Below, one piece after another: positions 52,401 through 64,000 of a DNA stretch of 64,000 bases (positions are counted from its first letter, which is position 1; each line of letters begins with the position of its first letter). The DNA is from Enoplosus armatus. Lineage: Eukaryota > Chordata > Actinopteri > Centrarchiformes > Enoplosidae. Both the position numbers and the translations under genes were made by a program. Under the pieces are notes generated by a model, which made no database searches, was not told where the DNA came from, and was given only the letters and a program-made list of their open reading frames with translations. The stretch lies in the NCBI RefSeq assembly GCF_043641665.1, contig NC_092182.1, positions 14,523,456-14,587,455 of the forward strand, in the 5' to 3' direction.

Positions 52401-53273
52401 GATGGCAGCGTTGTCATCCTACACAGCTCTGTCATCAGGACGCAGACGTCTCCTCACCAGGAGGAAGGTGATTACTCGGAATGACTTTGTATTTACTGGC
52501 ATTCATGTCGAAGCATGTTGAGCAAATCAACCTGTAATGGAACCGACGGGAGCCCTTCAACGTGAGATCCAGTGCACTTTGCATCATTTACATCTCTAAT
52601 TTATTTATCACGCGAAGCTATAGGGACATTAATATTTGTGAGTATTCCTATTGACTTGGCACTGCCTCACTACGAGGAGGAAAATGTCGCTCATTCATTC
52701 ATGATACTTAGCCGCTGATGCCTCGGGACAGACACCGTGAAAACGGGCGTAGAAATCCCTACTGTTACATGAAAGCTATATTTACGTATTATTGATTCTA
52801 CGTCGAGAGCGTTGCATATTAAATTTGACTTCGACCCAAAATTGACGTTGAGTAACAGGGTGGTGCTGCCAAGAAGCAGAAATGGGTCTCAAACGGGGTG
52901 GTGAATTGTGTTGACAAGGATATTGAAATAAATAATTAAGCACCCATTCAAGTCTATCTCCACGCAGTCGGTTGATCCTATATCTACGCTCCACACCGCA
53001 CAGATGTACGGTAGCCTACACGCCACGCTGCCGTGTAGCCTCCCTGATTTCCCCCCACAGTTTGGCGGAGAAGCGTCCTAGCTATCGCGGCTACCTGTTA
53101 ATCCCCGGCCCGGGTACAGCCCCGCTTCCTCCGGCTGGCGCTCCATTGCTCGGCTTGATGAGCTGTCCAGAGTCCGATGGTGCTGAAATGGAAGCCGGAG
53201 CCCCTGCTGCAGGGACGGCGGGGCCGGGCTGTCCCGCCTGTCCCTCCCCTTCCATACTGGCCTCGTTCCCCAT
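1..53273 (-). CDS. bsn: Bassoon, presynaptic cytomatrix protein (six coding exons, 3' end outside window)
   Basis: Bassoon is a giant scaffold of the presynaptic active zone that organises vesicle release sites and binds Piccolo-type partners, ELKS/CAST, RIM-binding protein and dynein light chains (family knowledge). Seen here: N-terminal MGNEAS, two Cys8 double zinc fingers (about residues 148-199 and 456-507), a conserved block around 1047-1164, a long Q/E/R-rich coiled coil around 2354-2480, and a third coiled coil around 2955-3010 in the leftmost exon. The exons join as 53095-53273, 44905-45295, 31469-32392, 10818-11627, 3047-9424 and 1-974, with phases matching at every junction (AG+G in the first, phase 0 in the rest). 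About 3,218 residues are encoded here; mammalian Bassoon has about 3,900, so several hundred C-terminal residues should lie left of the window. Fish carry bsn paralogues and I cannot say which one this is. Confidence 0.97.
1530..1680. repeat. truncated dispersed fish repeat (SINE-like)
   Basis: The stretch contains TTTTTCACCTTTATGAGATAG, then GACAGATAGGAAATGGG, GAGAGAG, ACATGCAACAAAGG and finally CTACCAAGGCAC. From memory this is the order of blocks in a very common teleost dispersed repeat whose full copies go on to a tRNA-like box and a line ending 'ctaccggggcgcc'. Here the middle part is deleted or diverged. Recognition rests on recall, not on a database search. Confidence 0.55.
2246..2349. 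repeat. compound microsatellite (TG)n(AG)n
   Basis: An uninterrupted TG run of about 36 bases passes straight into an AG run of about 55 bases with two single-base interruptions. It lies inside bsn intron 5 and is likely length-polymorphic. Confidence 0.98.
3047..9424 (-). CDS. bsn: bsn giant coding exon 5 (2,126 codons)
   Basis: This is the very large central exon typical of bsn/pclo genes. It opens at 9424 after TATCAG with DYNKSSTQSLSDTGYSSDGISSSHGEITG, close to mammalian Bassoon (SLSDTGYSSDGISSS). Later landmarks in order: RHDYVEDSSESGLSPLP; GGLRRFKTIELN; a highly conserved charged block (SSPSRRARLEEAKQQRKARHRSHG and the following REEEELLREQEQ, near residues 1047-1164); PVVYGDPLQNR; KLPFAGSCSG; SATTAREISRMCAALNS; DGMIYSTINTPIA; a coiled coil at about 2354-2480; VQTD/CQTE motifs at about 2590-2724; and SPQVLYSPVSPLSPHRM. 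The donor is AACAGTCAG followed by GTACGA at 3046, phase 0. Q-tracts and an alanine tract look fish-specific against the mammalian protein I remember. Confidence 0.97.
4224..4310 (-). repeat. bsn: in-frame alanine-rich tract in bsn exon 5
   Basis: Repeated GCAGC/GCTGC triplets encode a run of eight alanines and further A/S/T/V stretches directly after the second coiled coil. Mammalian Bassoon as I recall it has no such alanine run at this position. Confidence 0.85.
6002..6032 (-). repeat. bsn: CAA microsatellite encoding polyglutamine in bsn exon 5
   Basis: Ten consecutive CAA codons (TTG on the plus strand), mostly pure, encode a Q tract followed by HQPQ. All codons are CAA, not mixed CAG/CAA, so the tract is prone to slippage. 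Confidence 0.95.
6550..6670 (-). repeat. bsn: Q/L-rich stretch in bsn exon 5
   Basis: CAG/CTG-like triplets encode alternating Q and L runs (IQQQQLQLQQQKLLQQQQLL, then EQQLQQHHQQ) just before the conserved FARYNLANQVQPL block. It is likely a short extra coiled coil or a prion-like low-complexity segment. Confidence 0.85.
9425..10817 (-). other. bsn: bsn intron 4
   Basis: This 1.4-kb intron is AT- and purine-rich. From about 10,230 to 10,720 it is dominated by GAT/AAT-type triplets, including two copies of an ATAAGGATGACGATGATGAT motif and a pure (GAT)n run near the exon 4 donor. No gene seen. Confidence 0.9.
10675..10713. repeat. (GAT)n trinucleotide microsatellite
   Basis: About twelve GATs in a row, roughly 100 bases into bsn intron 4 from the exon 4 donor. 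Imperfect relatives lie at 10,262-10,325. Confidence 0.95.
10818..11627 (-). CDS. bsn: bsn coding exon 4 (end of zinc finger 2, KGP-rich linker)
   Basis: The acceptor TTTTTCAG precedes KKEWLCLNCQTQRAL, which supplies the final CxxC of finger 2 (Cys504 and Cys507). The rest of the 270 codons is a disordered linker with about fourteen KG[PS] motifs in the stretch 11,100-11,395, then a Lys/Pro/Ser-rich tail ending KSRHHE. Mammals have KASP-type repeats at this position, so the repeat unit has changed while the linker character is kept. The donor is CATGAA followed by GTGAGC, phase 0. Confidence 0.92.
13392..13465. repeat. fragment of dispersed repeat family C
   Basis: The words TTCACCAGCT, GGCTAACTTTGTC, CTGCTGTGTGCTGGACAGG and CAGTGGGTACATC match the order of blocks in the longer copy at 40,568-41,075 (CACTAGCTAGTCTCTAA, CTGCTG, GGGCAGG, CAGTGGGTTTATC). 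Confidence 0.6.
14340..14620. other. GC-richer, possibly conserved intronic stretch
   Basis: Unlike the AT-rich surroundings this block is more balanced in base composition and has low repeat content, with non-repetitive words such as TTTTGGCACTGCCAAACTCC (a near-palindromic TTTGGCAC..GCCAAA, NFI-like) and TGCGCTTCCCACC. It could be an intronic regulatory element; no direct proof. Confidence 0.25.
14889..14918. repeat. (GT)n microsatellite
   Basis: An uninterrupted GT run of about 29 bases, followed by (GCA)4, in bsn intron 3. Confidence 0.95.
15727..16013. repeat. inverted-repeat (foldback-like) element
   Basis: The left arm near 15,727-15,770 includes ACAACACATATGC and AACAAAATG. The right arm near 15,967-16,013, read on the other strand, includes ACAACACATATGC and AACAAATG in the same order. 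The arms are imperfectly complementary over about 45 bases with a loop of about 200 bases, as in a degraded non-autonomous transposon. Confidence 0.6.
16817..16843. repeat. (GT)n microsatellite
   Basis: A GT run of about 27 bases in bsn intron 3. About 60 bases upstream is a near-duplicate of 17-18 bases (GATTGATCCC[GA][TC]TCTCA, around 16,740-16,777). Confidence 0.95.
17600..17665. repeat. fragment of dispersed repeat family C
   Basis: The words GGTCTTTAGCTGCTAAATG, CACTATGTTCACCAGCTAG and CGCTAACTTTGTCTGTCTG closely match 40,750-40,820 (CTCTTTAGCTGCTACATG, CACTATGTCCACTAGCTAG, TCTAATATTGTCTGTCTG). Confidence 0.7.
19653..19684. repeat. pentanucleotide tandem repeat (ACGCC)n
   Basis: About six tandem ACGCC units in a GC-rich spot of bsn intron 3. 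Confidence 0.95.
20385..20595. repeat. dispersed fish repeat with GCTAACATGCTAA-type motifs
   Basis: Contains ATGCTAACGTCAGCATGCTAG, GTTTACCATCTTTGCCATC, TTTAGCATGTTAGCATGCTAA, AAATGCTAATTAGCATTAA, then ACAAAGTACAGCTGAGGCTGATGGG and ATGTCATTAGCTTTAGCAC. I recall this block order from a very abundant, probably DNA-transposon-derived, repeat of spiny-rayed fishes. No coding capacity. Confidence 0.7.
25455..25489. repeat. poly-C followed by (CA)n
   Basis: A run of about 18 cytosines passes into about eight CA units. Long C homopolymers are rare and are difficult for sequencing, so the length may be inexact. Confidence 0.95.
28651..28678. repeat. (CTC)n microsatellite
   Basis: About nine CTC/CCT units inside a longer pyrimidine-rich stretch (about 28,618-28,735). 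Confidence 0.93.
28800..29330. promoter_or_regulatory. candidate intronic enhancer (homeodomain/POU motif cluster)
   Basis: The stretch has TAATTGCTTTAATTAC, CACTTAATTAGCAG and two ATTTGCAT octamers (CTCATTTGCATTTC and CCATTTGCATTG) within 80 bases at 29,205-29,275. Upstream are GAATTATGCATTG and CATGAATATTTGC at 28,820-28,885. Such clusters are typical of conserved neural enhancers and bsn is neuron-specific. Conservation itself cannot be seen from one sequence. Confidence 0.35.
30530..30800. promoter_or_regulatory. candidate intronic regulatory element
   Basis: Contains GATTTGCATAATTAAAC (octamer plus homeodomain site), GACTAATCAATATTAAG, TAAATTTAACTTGATAAGG and GAGGTGAGTCACAGCC (AP-1-like) in non-repetitive sequence, less than 1 kb upstream, in transcription order, of the bsn exon 3 acceptor. 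Inference only. Confidence 0.3.
31469..32392 (-). CDS. bsn: bsn coding exon 3 (end of zinc finger 1, pentapeptide repeat, start of zinc finger 2)
   Basis: The exon is 308 codons, phase 0 at both ends. The acceptor TGTCACAG precedes VQEWLCLNC, which completes finger 1, followed by MQRALGMDMTTPRSKSQQQ as in mammals. The middle is a proline/glutamine linker with roughly ten tandem copies of a pentapeptide (AHPAQ type), followed by the conserved KLFGFGASLLNQASTLISE block. It ends with CPLC-x17-CTQC-x4-CNMC-GFNPTPHLVE, the first six cysteines of finger 2 (residues 456-498). The donor is GTCGAG followed by GTAAGA. Confidence 0.95.
32056..32213 (-). repeat. bsn: 15-bp coding minisatellite in bsn exon 3
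   Basis: Roughly ten tandem 15-base units encode AHPAQ, flanked by variants (GHPAQ, SHPAQ, AHPSQ, GHPAP). The unit length is a multiple of three, so copy-number change keeps the frame. Unit-to-unit differences are mostly single bases (CCGGATGGGCCTGCG type on the plus strand), suggesting recent expansion. Confidence 0.93.
32485..32855. repeat. non-autonomous foldback-type repeat, copy 1
   Basis: It begins near GATTGGGAAATATGCTTATTC and ends near AATAAGCATATTTACCAAAA followed by TGTTGAATTATTCCTTTAA, so its ends are inverted repeats of each other. Internal words AGATGAGAAG, CACTCTCATGTCTGTAC and TAGCTTCATATTTA recur in copy 2. I recall this as a very common repeat of percomorph fishes. Confidence 0.8.
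33060..33212. repeat. SINE/LINE-type retroposon tail fragment
   Basis: The order GTGAATGTGAACATGAGTGTG, TGATGGACTGGC, CCATCCAATGCATGCTGGGA, TAGCCTCTGGCC, CTCTGAATAGGGGAAAA and GGAAAATGATGGAATGA follows a widespread teleost retroposon whose consensus reads CCCAATG..AGCTGGGATAGGCTCCAGC...ATGGATGG. The gcctctcgcc block and the terminal repeats are degraded. Confidence 0.6.
36525..36805 (+). repeat. dispersed 'gggctgcaacta' repeat (MITE-like), copy 1
   Basis: Starts CTAGGGCTGCAACTAATGATT, contains GTTCGACCAACAGTCCAAAA, AAAGATATTCAGTT and CATTTCAGAAGCTGGAAT, and ends in TGATTAATTGATTATCAAAA. Two reverse-oriented copies lie at 53,755-53,945 and 58,975-59,190. The family has palindromic TAATCGATTA-type ends, typical of miniature DNA transposons. 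Confidence 0.75.
40568..41075. repeat. dispersed repeat family C, longest copy
   Basis: Begins TTAAAGCAGCATTAACTGC and CACTTGGGGGCAGTGGAACA, continues with TTTAGCTGCTACATGCAACAC and CACTAGCTAGTCTC, and ends about TAGTCATGTAATCCATGG. Fragments at 17,600 and 13,392 share its middle. No coding capacity. Confidence 0.65.
43046..43064. repeat. short (CT)n run
   Basis: About nine CT units in a pyrimidine-rich context in bsn intron 2. Confidence 0.85.
44905..45295 (-). CDS. bsn: bsn coding exon 2 (first six cysteines of zinc finger 1)
   Basis: The acceptor TCTCTACCAG precedes 45295; the first G completes Arg60. The exon then reads PPPSDLGPKAG... and contains the strongly conserved block TGRSPSVSPDRGS and PYSVPQIAP. 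It ends in CPVC-x17-CTQC-x4-CNQC-GFNPNPHLTE, which is six of the eight zinc-binding cysteines of finger 1 (residues 148-190). The donor is CAGAG followed by GTGAGT at 44904, phase 0. The last CxxC pair is in the next exon, so the finger is split by the intron. Confidence 0.95.
47664..48045. repeat. non-autonomous foldback-type repeat, copy 2
   Basis: Starts AAAGGAATAATTCAACATTTT and GGGAAATACGTTTATTC. The first part is the reverse complement of the end of copy 1 at 32,855. Contains AGATGAGAAGATCAATGCAAC, TCTCATGTCTATCCAGTAAAT, AGCTACAGCCAGCTGCTGG and GACTGGAAACAGGGGGAA, then near its end CAGACATGAGAGTGATATCA and CTTCTTATCTAACTATTGGC. Confidence 0.82.
50477..50489. repeat. short (AT)n run
   Basis: About six AT units in bsn intron 1. 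Confidence 0.85.
51507..51560. repeat. (CT)n microsatellite
   Basis: A pure CT run of about 28 bases, then TGTCACTGTC and a second interrupted CT stretch. Confidence 0.93.
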
Positions 53274-53560
53274 CGCCTCGGGATCGGTCTCGACGGAGAG
53301 AAACGATGTTGTAGATGGGTCTACAGCTGTGGTAAAAACTCAGATGAAACTCAGCGCTGCTCCCCTTCCGCCATCATCACCTACAATTCAGCATCCCGCA
53401 CGGAGCACGCGCGCTGACGGAGAGGGCGAGGGAGCGCGCTGACGCAATGGGTGGGAACTTGAGTGGCTCGTACGTGCGCGTTCACAGCGATCGGTTATCT
53501 CAAGTCACCACGCAAATAGGCTACCACTGAGCCCTCTGTGGCACGTGACTGGAGACCACT
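52960..53560 (-). promoter_or_regulatory. bsn: CpG-rich promoter and 5' leader of bsn
   Basis: Against AT-rich flanks this block is GC- and CpG-dense (GGCGCTCC, GACGGCGGGGCC, GCACGCGCGCTGACGG, GTACGTGCGCG). It surrounds the bsn start codon at 53273. The leader should occupy roughly 53,274-53,440 and transcription should start around there, but the exact start site cannot be read. TGACG half-CRE motifs occur at about 53,414 and 53,440. No TATA box is evident. Confidence 0.7.
53095..53273 (-). CDS. bsn: bsn coding exon 1 (start codon, N-myristoylation motif)
   Basis: The start codon at 53273 sits in a strong context (GGCGATGG), and the protein begins MGNEAS, like mammalian MGNEVS. Gly2 with Ser6 fits an N-myristoylation consensus, which is described for Bassoon. 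The exon encodes 59 codons plus two bases of Arg60. It is rich in Gly, Pro and Ala and is low complexity, as in other vertebrates. The donor is AACAG followed by GTAGCC at 53094. Reading past the donor meets a stop immediately (TAG), which supports the junction. Confidence 0.93.
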
Positions 53561-53754
53561 GGGACCTCCCCGGTTCACTTCACGTCTTTCCCTCGTGAAC
53601 CTTTTGTGTTTTAACCTAAATGGTGGGTCCACGCATCACTGGCTGCACTTTGGAAACCCACAACAATCTTTTATTATCTTTGTTATTATCTGCCTGCATC
53701 TGGCCTGTTCCTTCCTGTGAGCCTACAAGAGGTCCACAGTACAAATGATTTGCG

Positions 53755-53945
53755 CATAGTTGATTAATCGATTGGAGAATTAATCAAAAACTATTTTAAT
53801 ATTGAATATTAACCCTAACCCTAACCCTAATTGTTTAAGTCATTTATGCAAAAGGCCCAAAGATTCCCTGGTTCCAGCTTCTTAAATGTAAATATTGGCT
53901 GGTTTTCTTTTATGATAATAAACTAAATACATTTGGGTTTTGGAC
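53755..53945 (-). repeat. 'gggctgcaacta' repeat, copy 2 (reverse orientation)
   Basis: TGATTAATCGATTGGAGAATTAATC at one end, then CAGCTTCTTAAATGTAAATATT and TTTGGGTTTTGGACTC, which are the reverse complement of blocks in copy 1 (AATATTCACATTTAAGAAGCTG-type and GTCCAAAACC). It is interrupted by CCCTAA repeats. Confidence 0.7.
53811..53830. repeat. interstitial telomere-like repeat (CCCTAA)3
   Basis: Three perfect AACCCT units in a row, located within the repeat copy at 53,755-53,945. Confidence 0.9.
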
Positions 53946-55049
53946 TCTTAATATTTTATAAAAAGTTAATAAATAAAAGTTAAGCTTGATTAATTCATAA
54001 TTGAAATAAGTCTATCTAACTAAATAAAACATATCAGACAAGCGATAATATCAACATTGGAAACTGCATAATCCAATGTCTATGGCACGTTTTACAATTG
54101 TGCTTGGGCTATATGATGAAGCCAGCTGTGGATCTCGGTCTGCTGTCTCTAAACCAAATTACAGGCAAACAGTGGTGACATAACACTACAGCATCGTTCA
54201 ATTTAACGCAAACATCTGCTCCACTGAAGTTGTGTGGGTGAGGGGAATTTCTTTTTAGCTCTCACTCCCACATAGGCCACTGTGTGTACTTTATTAGTCT
54301 CCCAGAGAGCCAGTATCATTGTTACAAGATCATCATACCAGTGCTCAAACATGTCCTCAGGTAAAGACTGAAAATGACATACAAACTGCCCAAACACCTG
54401 GCAAGATGGGATCAAAAAGTCATGTTAAGATTGATGGTTTTATCCATCACAAGCTCAGGATATCTAGCGGTAAATGATGTTATATGTCACAAAAGACTGT
54501 TCACTAACTTAATTAAGGTAAAACTAATTTACAAATTAATTATTTAATTCAGCAAAATAGCTGCACACTATTTTACTACAAATGAAATTAACAAAAACTG
54601 TTGCAGGTGAAAACTGAGATTGTTCTGGCAAATGCAAAATACCAGTACAAAAACACTAAGAATACAACATGAATACATCACGGCCGTGGCGCCACAATAC
54701 GACCCTTCTGCAGGAAATCCAAAGTCCATTTTATTGTGAATGGCTCTCGTCACAGCGTAGTAAAGGAAAGGATTCTGAGATGGTCCCACTCGTCTCTGAA
54801 TGATTGCTCTCCCTAGTGTACACCAACTGTCACTACAATAAAACACTCTGATCTTACACACCTACGAACATAAACTTTATCTAATACATATACTAAGATT
54901 GTAACATCATTTTTGTGATTAGCATGTTGTTGTACTACTAGGTGGAATGCTACACCGACCCATTCACTGCCATTATAAAATACTGTAACCCTGGACCAAC
55001 CACTGAGGTCACATCACACAAAATAAAAGAAAGCAATCTGGATTATAGC

Positions 55050-55911
55050 AGCATTATAGACATTTTCATTGACTTTATTATAGAATGAATTGGCAAGCAC
55101 AAAGAACAACTGAACTCAGTGTAAACGTGAGCCAATTAACGGATACATATGTACAAAACACACAGGTGCACACATCCGACTTAATATTCACTCACTTTGA
55201 GATCCATTTCAGGTACAAAAATAACACAGGAGCTTGTTTTTCATTTGCGGGACCTCAAGAGACATACATACACAGCTAGAGACCCTTAGCTAAAGACATT
55301 CAGATGAAAAGAAAGAAAAACTTGATGCATCATGACTTCTTCTTGAGTTTAAAATTGTCCATGAAGAATGTGATTAAAAGATGCTTTTTTATGTTATATA
55401 GTGAATTACCAACAGCGAATAGATTATAACTTAAATGCTATGGAGGAATAAAACACATGGCGTTGTTCGTCAAAACATTCAATACTTCATTGGCACCATA
55501 AAAACATGAGTAAGGGATACAGCTGAGGAAATATGACATATTGTTACCAAATTGTATATTTAGTGACATACTACACTGTATTGACCACAAGACTGTGCAG
55601 AAGATCTTTCAATAAGAATGAATACTTTGCAAGATGAAAAAGGTTTCAGGCGCATCACACGTGGGAAATGTCTTTTTTCATATTTACAAAACTGTCAATA
55701 GTCATGGCACAAGAAAGAAGAAAATTTACACTAAGACTAAAACGGTAGTACATATATACATGAATGATAAAAGAACTAACACATGGTCGATTTCATGAAG
55801 AGGAGGAGGCTCCGACTAAAATACAGAAATGCTTCCATTTCTTTTTCTCGGTGGTGATTGCTCGGTGAACACAGGAGTAAGTTACTTACAGATTGTTGTG
55901 ATTGTTTGTAA
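55050..55911 (-). other. bap1: bap1 3' untranslated region (predicted)
   Basis: About 860 bases between the stop codon and the AATAAA signal. No ORF of note and no recognised repeat. The length is similar in scale to vertebrate bap1 3' UTRs. The downstream boundary is inferred from the signal only. Confidence 0.5.
55074..55079 (-). terminator. bap1: bap1 polyadenylation signal AATAAA
   Basis: TTTATT on the plus strand reads AATAAA on the minus strand, 833-838 bases after the bap1 stop codon, with cleavage expected near 55,050-55,060. It is the best-placed canonical hexamer I found; alternative sites are not excluded. Confidence 0.55.
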
Positions 55912-62944
<7,033 letters not shown>

Positions 62945-62948
<4 letters not shown>

Positions 62949-62956
62949 TTTTGCAT
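62945..62956 (-). promoter_or_regulatory. bap1: minimal uORF overlapping the bap1 start codon (ATGA overlap)
   Basis: ATG CAA AAA TGA sits immediately before the bap1 ATG, so that its stop TGA shares bases with the initiator (AATGA). Such an arrangement allows termination-reinitiation at the main start. It is visible directly; use in vivo is inferred. Confidence 0.6.
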
Positions 62957-62977
62957 TTGTGCACAGCTGACTAATAT

Positions 62978-63043
62978 TTAAGATGTTTTCCAGTCCATGT
63001 CCAAAAGACGGGAAATAATCTTTAACGATAAGGCTGTATCCAT
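62978..63043 (-). promoter_or_regulatory. bap1: 21-codon uORF in the bap1 leader
   Basis: ATG at 63043 in context GTGAATGG opens 21 codons (MDTALSLKIISRLLDMDWKT then S) and ends TAA at 62978, 29 bases before the bap1 ATG. An internal second ATG lies in the same frame. It is inside the leader only if transcription starts upstream of 63,043. Confidence 0.5.
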
Positions 63044-63054
63044 TCACGAGACAA

Positions 63055-63150
63055 CTGTGGAGAGCTCAAGATAAACACAATAGACAGAATTAGCCGCCTA
63101 CAATCTACGTCATCGAGAAACGACGGGTGTTCGCAGAAAAACAGTCCTAC
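63055..63150 (-). other. bap1: candidate 96-nt intron in the bap1 5' leader
   Basis: On the minus strand GTTGCAG is followed by GTAGGACTG (donor at 63,150), and 96 bases later TTGAGCTCTCCACAG precedes TTGTCTCG (acceptor; next exon base 63,054). The size is typical of short fish introns. Mammalian bap1 has no leader intron that I recall, so this is a prediction. Confidence 0.35.
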
Positions 63151-63720
63151 CTGCAACTTCCTGTAGTCAGAACTAAGAGCACAACAACGAATGAATGAAT
63201 CAATAAATCGGTCGATCAGTCAATACGTATTTTTTTAATTAGGTGTACTTGGTGAAAACATCTATATAAAACAATACCAAGACATTTCTAAATAGTACCG
63301 AGGGTGGTATCATTTAATACAAATTATATTAAGGTAAACGATTATGTAATACCTTTCGTGCTTGTGGCCATAAAATTACAGCTTTTTTCTAAAACAGCTC
63401 CACACTACATTTTGAAGGCACTATATACTGAGGAAGATAAAAAAAAAAAAATTGGGGCATATTTAATGCCAGCCAAATAAACTTGAAACTATGGCTATAT
63501 TAATAGTCGTAAACAGTACTAGACATGTAATGTATAATATAATAATCAAAATACTTACTTAAATAATACAAAAACTACAGTTTTTACGTATTTGTTTTGT
63601 AGGCAATTCAGACTTGCAGAGTTGCAAACAATAGTTAAACTGTTTATGTAATTTCATTTTTTTTAATATGCTTCGTTGCTGGGCTTTTTCACTCCCGGAA
63701 CCTTAGTTGGAGTAACCTCT
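63100..63720. promoter_or_regulatory. bap1: bap1 promoter region, possibly bidirectional
   Basis: An ETS-type site (minus CAGGAAGT) at 63,156-63,163, CRE-like TGACGTAG at about 63,106 on the minus strand, and a plus-strand CCCGGAACC at 63,695. No TATA box at a convincing distance. In mammals BAP1 shares a divergent promoter with another gene (PHF7). Confidence 0.4.
63200..63680. other. AT-rich gap, nothing identified
   Basis: AT-rich sequence with T and A runs; neither ORFs nor recognised repeats. Confidence 0.6.
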
Positions 63721-63868
63721 ACGGGTACGGTATTTATGGTCACACTGGAAAAAATTGGAAATTAGCAACGTTTACCATTCCATTTACACAGTTACTGTAT
63801 GTATTAATTGATTGAGCGTTGTATGCACTGCGAGGTTTATTGAAGAGTACTGCGTAGCCGCATACAAG
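63720..63868 (+). other. possible first exon of a divergent plus-strand transcript
   Basis: CATACAAG followed by GTAAGCTCC at 63,869 is a strong donor, after the ETS-like CCCGGAACC at about 63,695. No ATG-initiated ORF of use lies before the donor, so this would be a non-coding first exon. Gene identity unknown. Confidence 0.25.
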
Positions 63869-64000
63869 GTAAGCTCCGACAACAGCCTGATGTTTGAGTT
63901 GAAGTGACGCGTCTTACCTAACAGTTAGCCGAGAGTGTTAGCCTTGTTGTAATTCAGGCTAGCATTAGCTACGTGAACGGTACACCTACACAATATAAGA
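63869..64000 (+). other. sequence after the possible divergent exon (intron start?)
   Basis: Contains GTTAGCCGAGAGTGTTAGCC and GGCTAGCATTAGCTACG, simple GCTAGC-type words common in fish repeats. Nothing coding seen. Confidence 0.3.

Larger units (their letters stand above)
45296..53094 (-). other. bsn: bsn intron 1 (7.8 kb)
   Basis: No nested gene recognised. Contains a possible LINE 3' tail at about 45,690-45,875 (ends TGCACATGACAAATAAAACC), the second foldback-type repeat (47,664-48,045), an AT run at 50,477-50,489, a telomere-like TAGGGTTAGGGTT at 51,303-51,315, and a CT microsatellite at 51,507-51,560. The last 200 bases before exon 1 become GC-rich. Confidence 0.9.
53561..55049. other. 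intergenic stretch between bap1 3' end and bsn promoter
   Basis: About 1.5 kb. Holds a reverse copy of the gggctgcaacta-type repeat (53,755-53,945) with an internal telomere-like insertion (53,811-53,830). It also holds two short minus-strand ORFs (54,203-54,415 and 54,568-54,861) with protein-like composition that I do not recognise. Confidence 0.7.

Noticed and set aside
52972..53442. Plus-strand ORF of 156 codons over the bsn first exon
   Set aside because: Antisense to MGNEAS exon; open only because the CpG island has few stops.

Overview
This window is vertebrate nuclear DNA, almost certainly from a ray-finned fish of the spiny-rayed (acanthopterygian) type. Two large multi-exon genes with GT-AG introns lie on the minus strand. 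Their proteins match vertebrate Bassoon and BAP1 over long stretches. The introns carry dispersed repeats that I recognise as common in spiny-rayed fish genomes, plus many microsatellites.

Layout, read along the minus strand from right to left: (1) At 62,948 to 55,912 lies a complete bap1 gene in 17 coding exons (2,238 nt, 745 codons plus stop), with a poly(A) signal near 55,074-55,079. BAP1 is the nuclear ubiquitin C-terminal hydrolase of the PR-DUB complex. Its catalytic residues Q85, C91, H169 and D184, its NHNY HCF-1-binding motif and its basic C-terminal tail are all present. (2) About 1.8 kb further on is the CpG-rich 5' end of bsn (Bassoon, the giant presynaptic active-zone scaffold), with its start codon at 53,273. 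Six coding exons run to the left edge of the window: 53,095-53,273; 44,905-45,295; 31,469-32,392; 10,818-11,627; 3,047-9,424; and 1-974. All reading phases agree across the five introns and give about 3,218 residues. The 3' end of bsn lies outside the window. (3) The right edge (63,050-64,000) holds the bap1 promoter region, two upstream ORFs in its leader, a candidate 96-nt leader intron, and a possible first exon of a divergent plus-strand transcript that I cannot name.

Introns of bsn make up most of the window (2.1, 1.4, 19.8, 12.5 and 7.8 kb). I found no convincing nested protein gene in them. They hold microsatellites, at least three families of non-autonomous or foldback-like repeats with several copies each, fragments of SINE- or LINE-like repeats, and a few stretches with dense homeodomain/POU-type motifs that may be enhancers.

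The two genes are functionally unrelated (chromatin deubiquitination; synaptic vesicle release sites). Their head-to-tail adjacency looks like a product of fish chromosome rearrangement, not an operon-like pairing. I did not find a new biological system. The most interesting points are the uORFs touching the bap1 start codon, the fast-evolving coding repeats in bsn, the apparent loss of a dynein-light-chain TQT motif in bsn, and the foldback repeat families.
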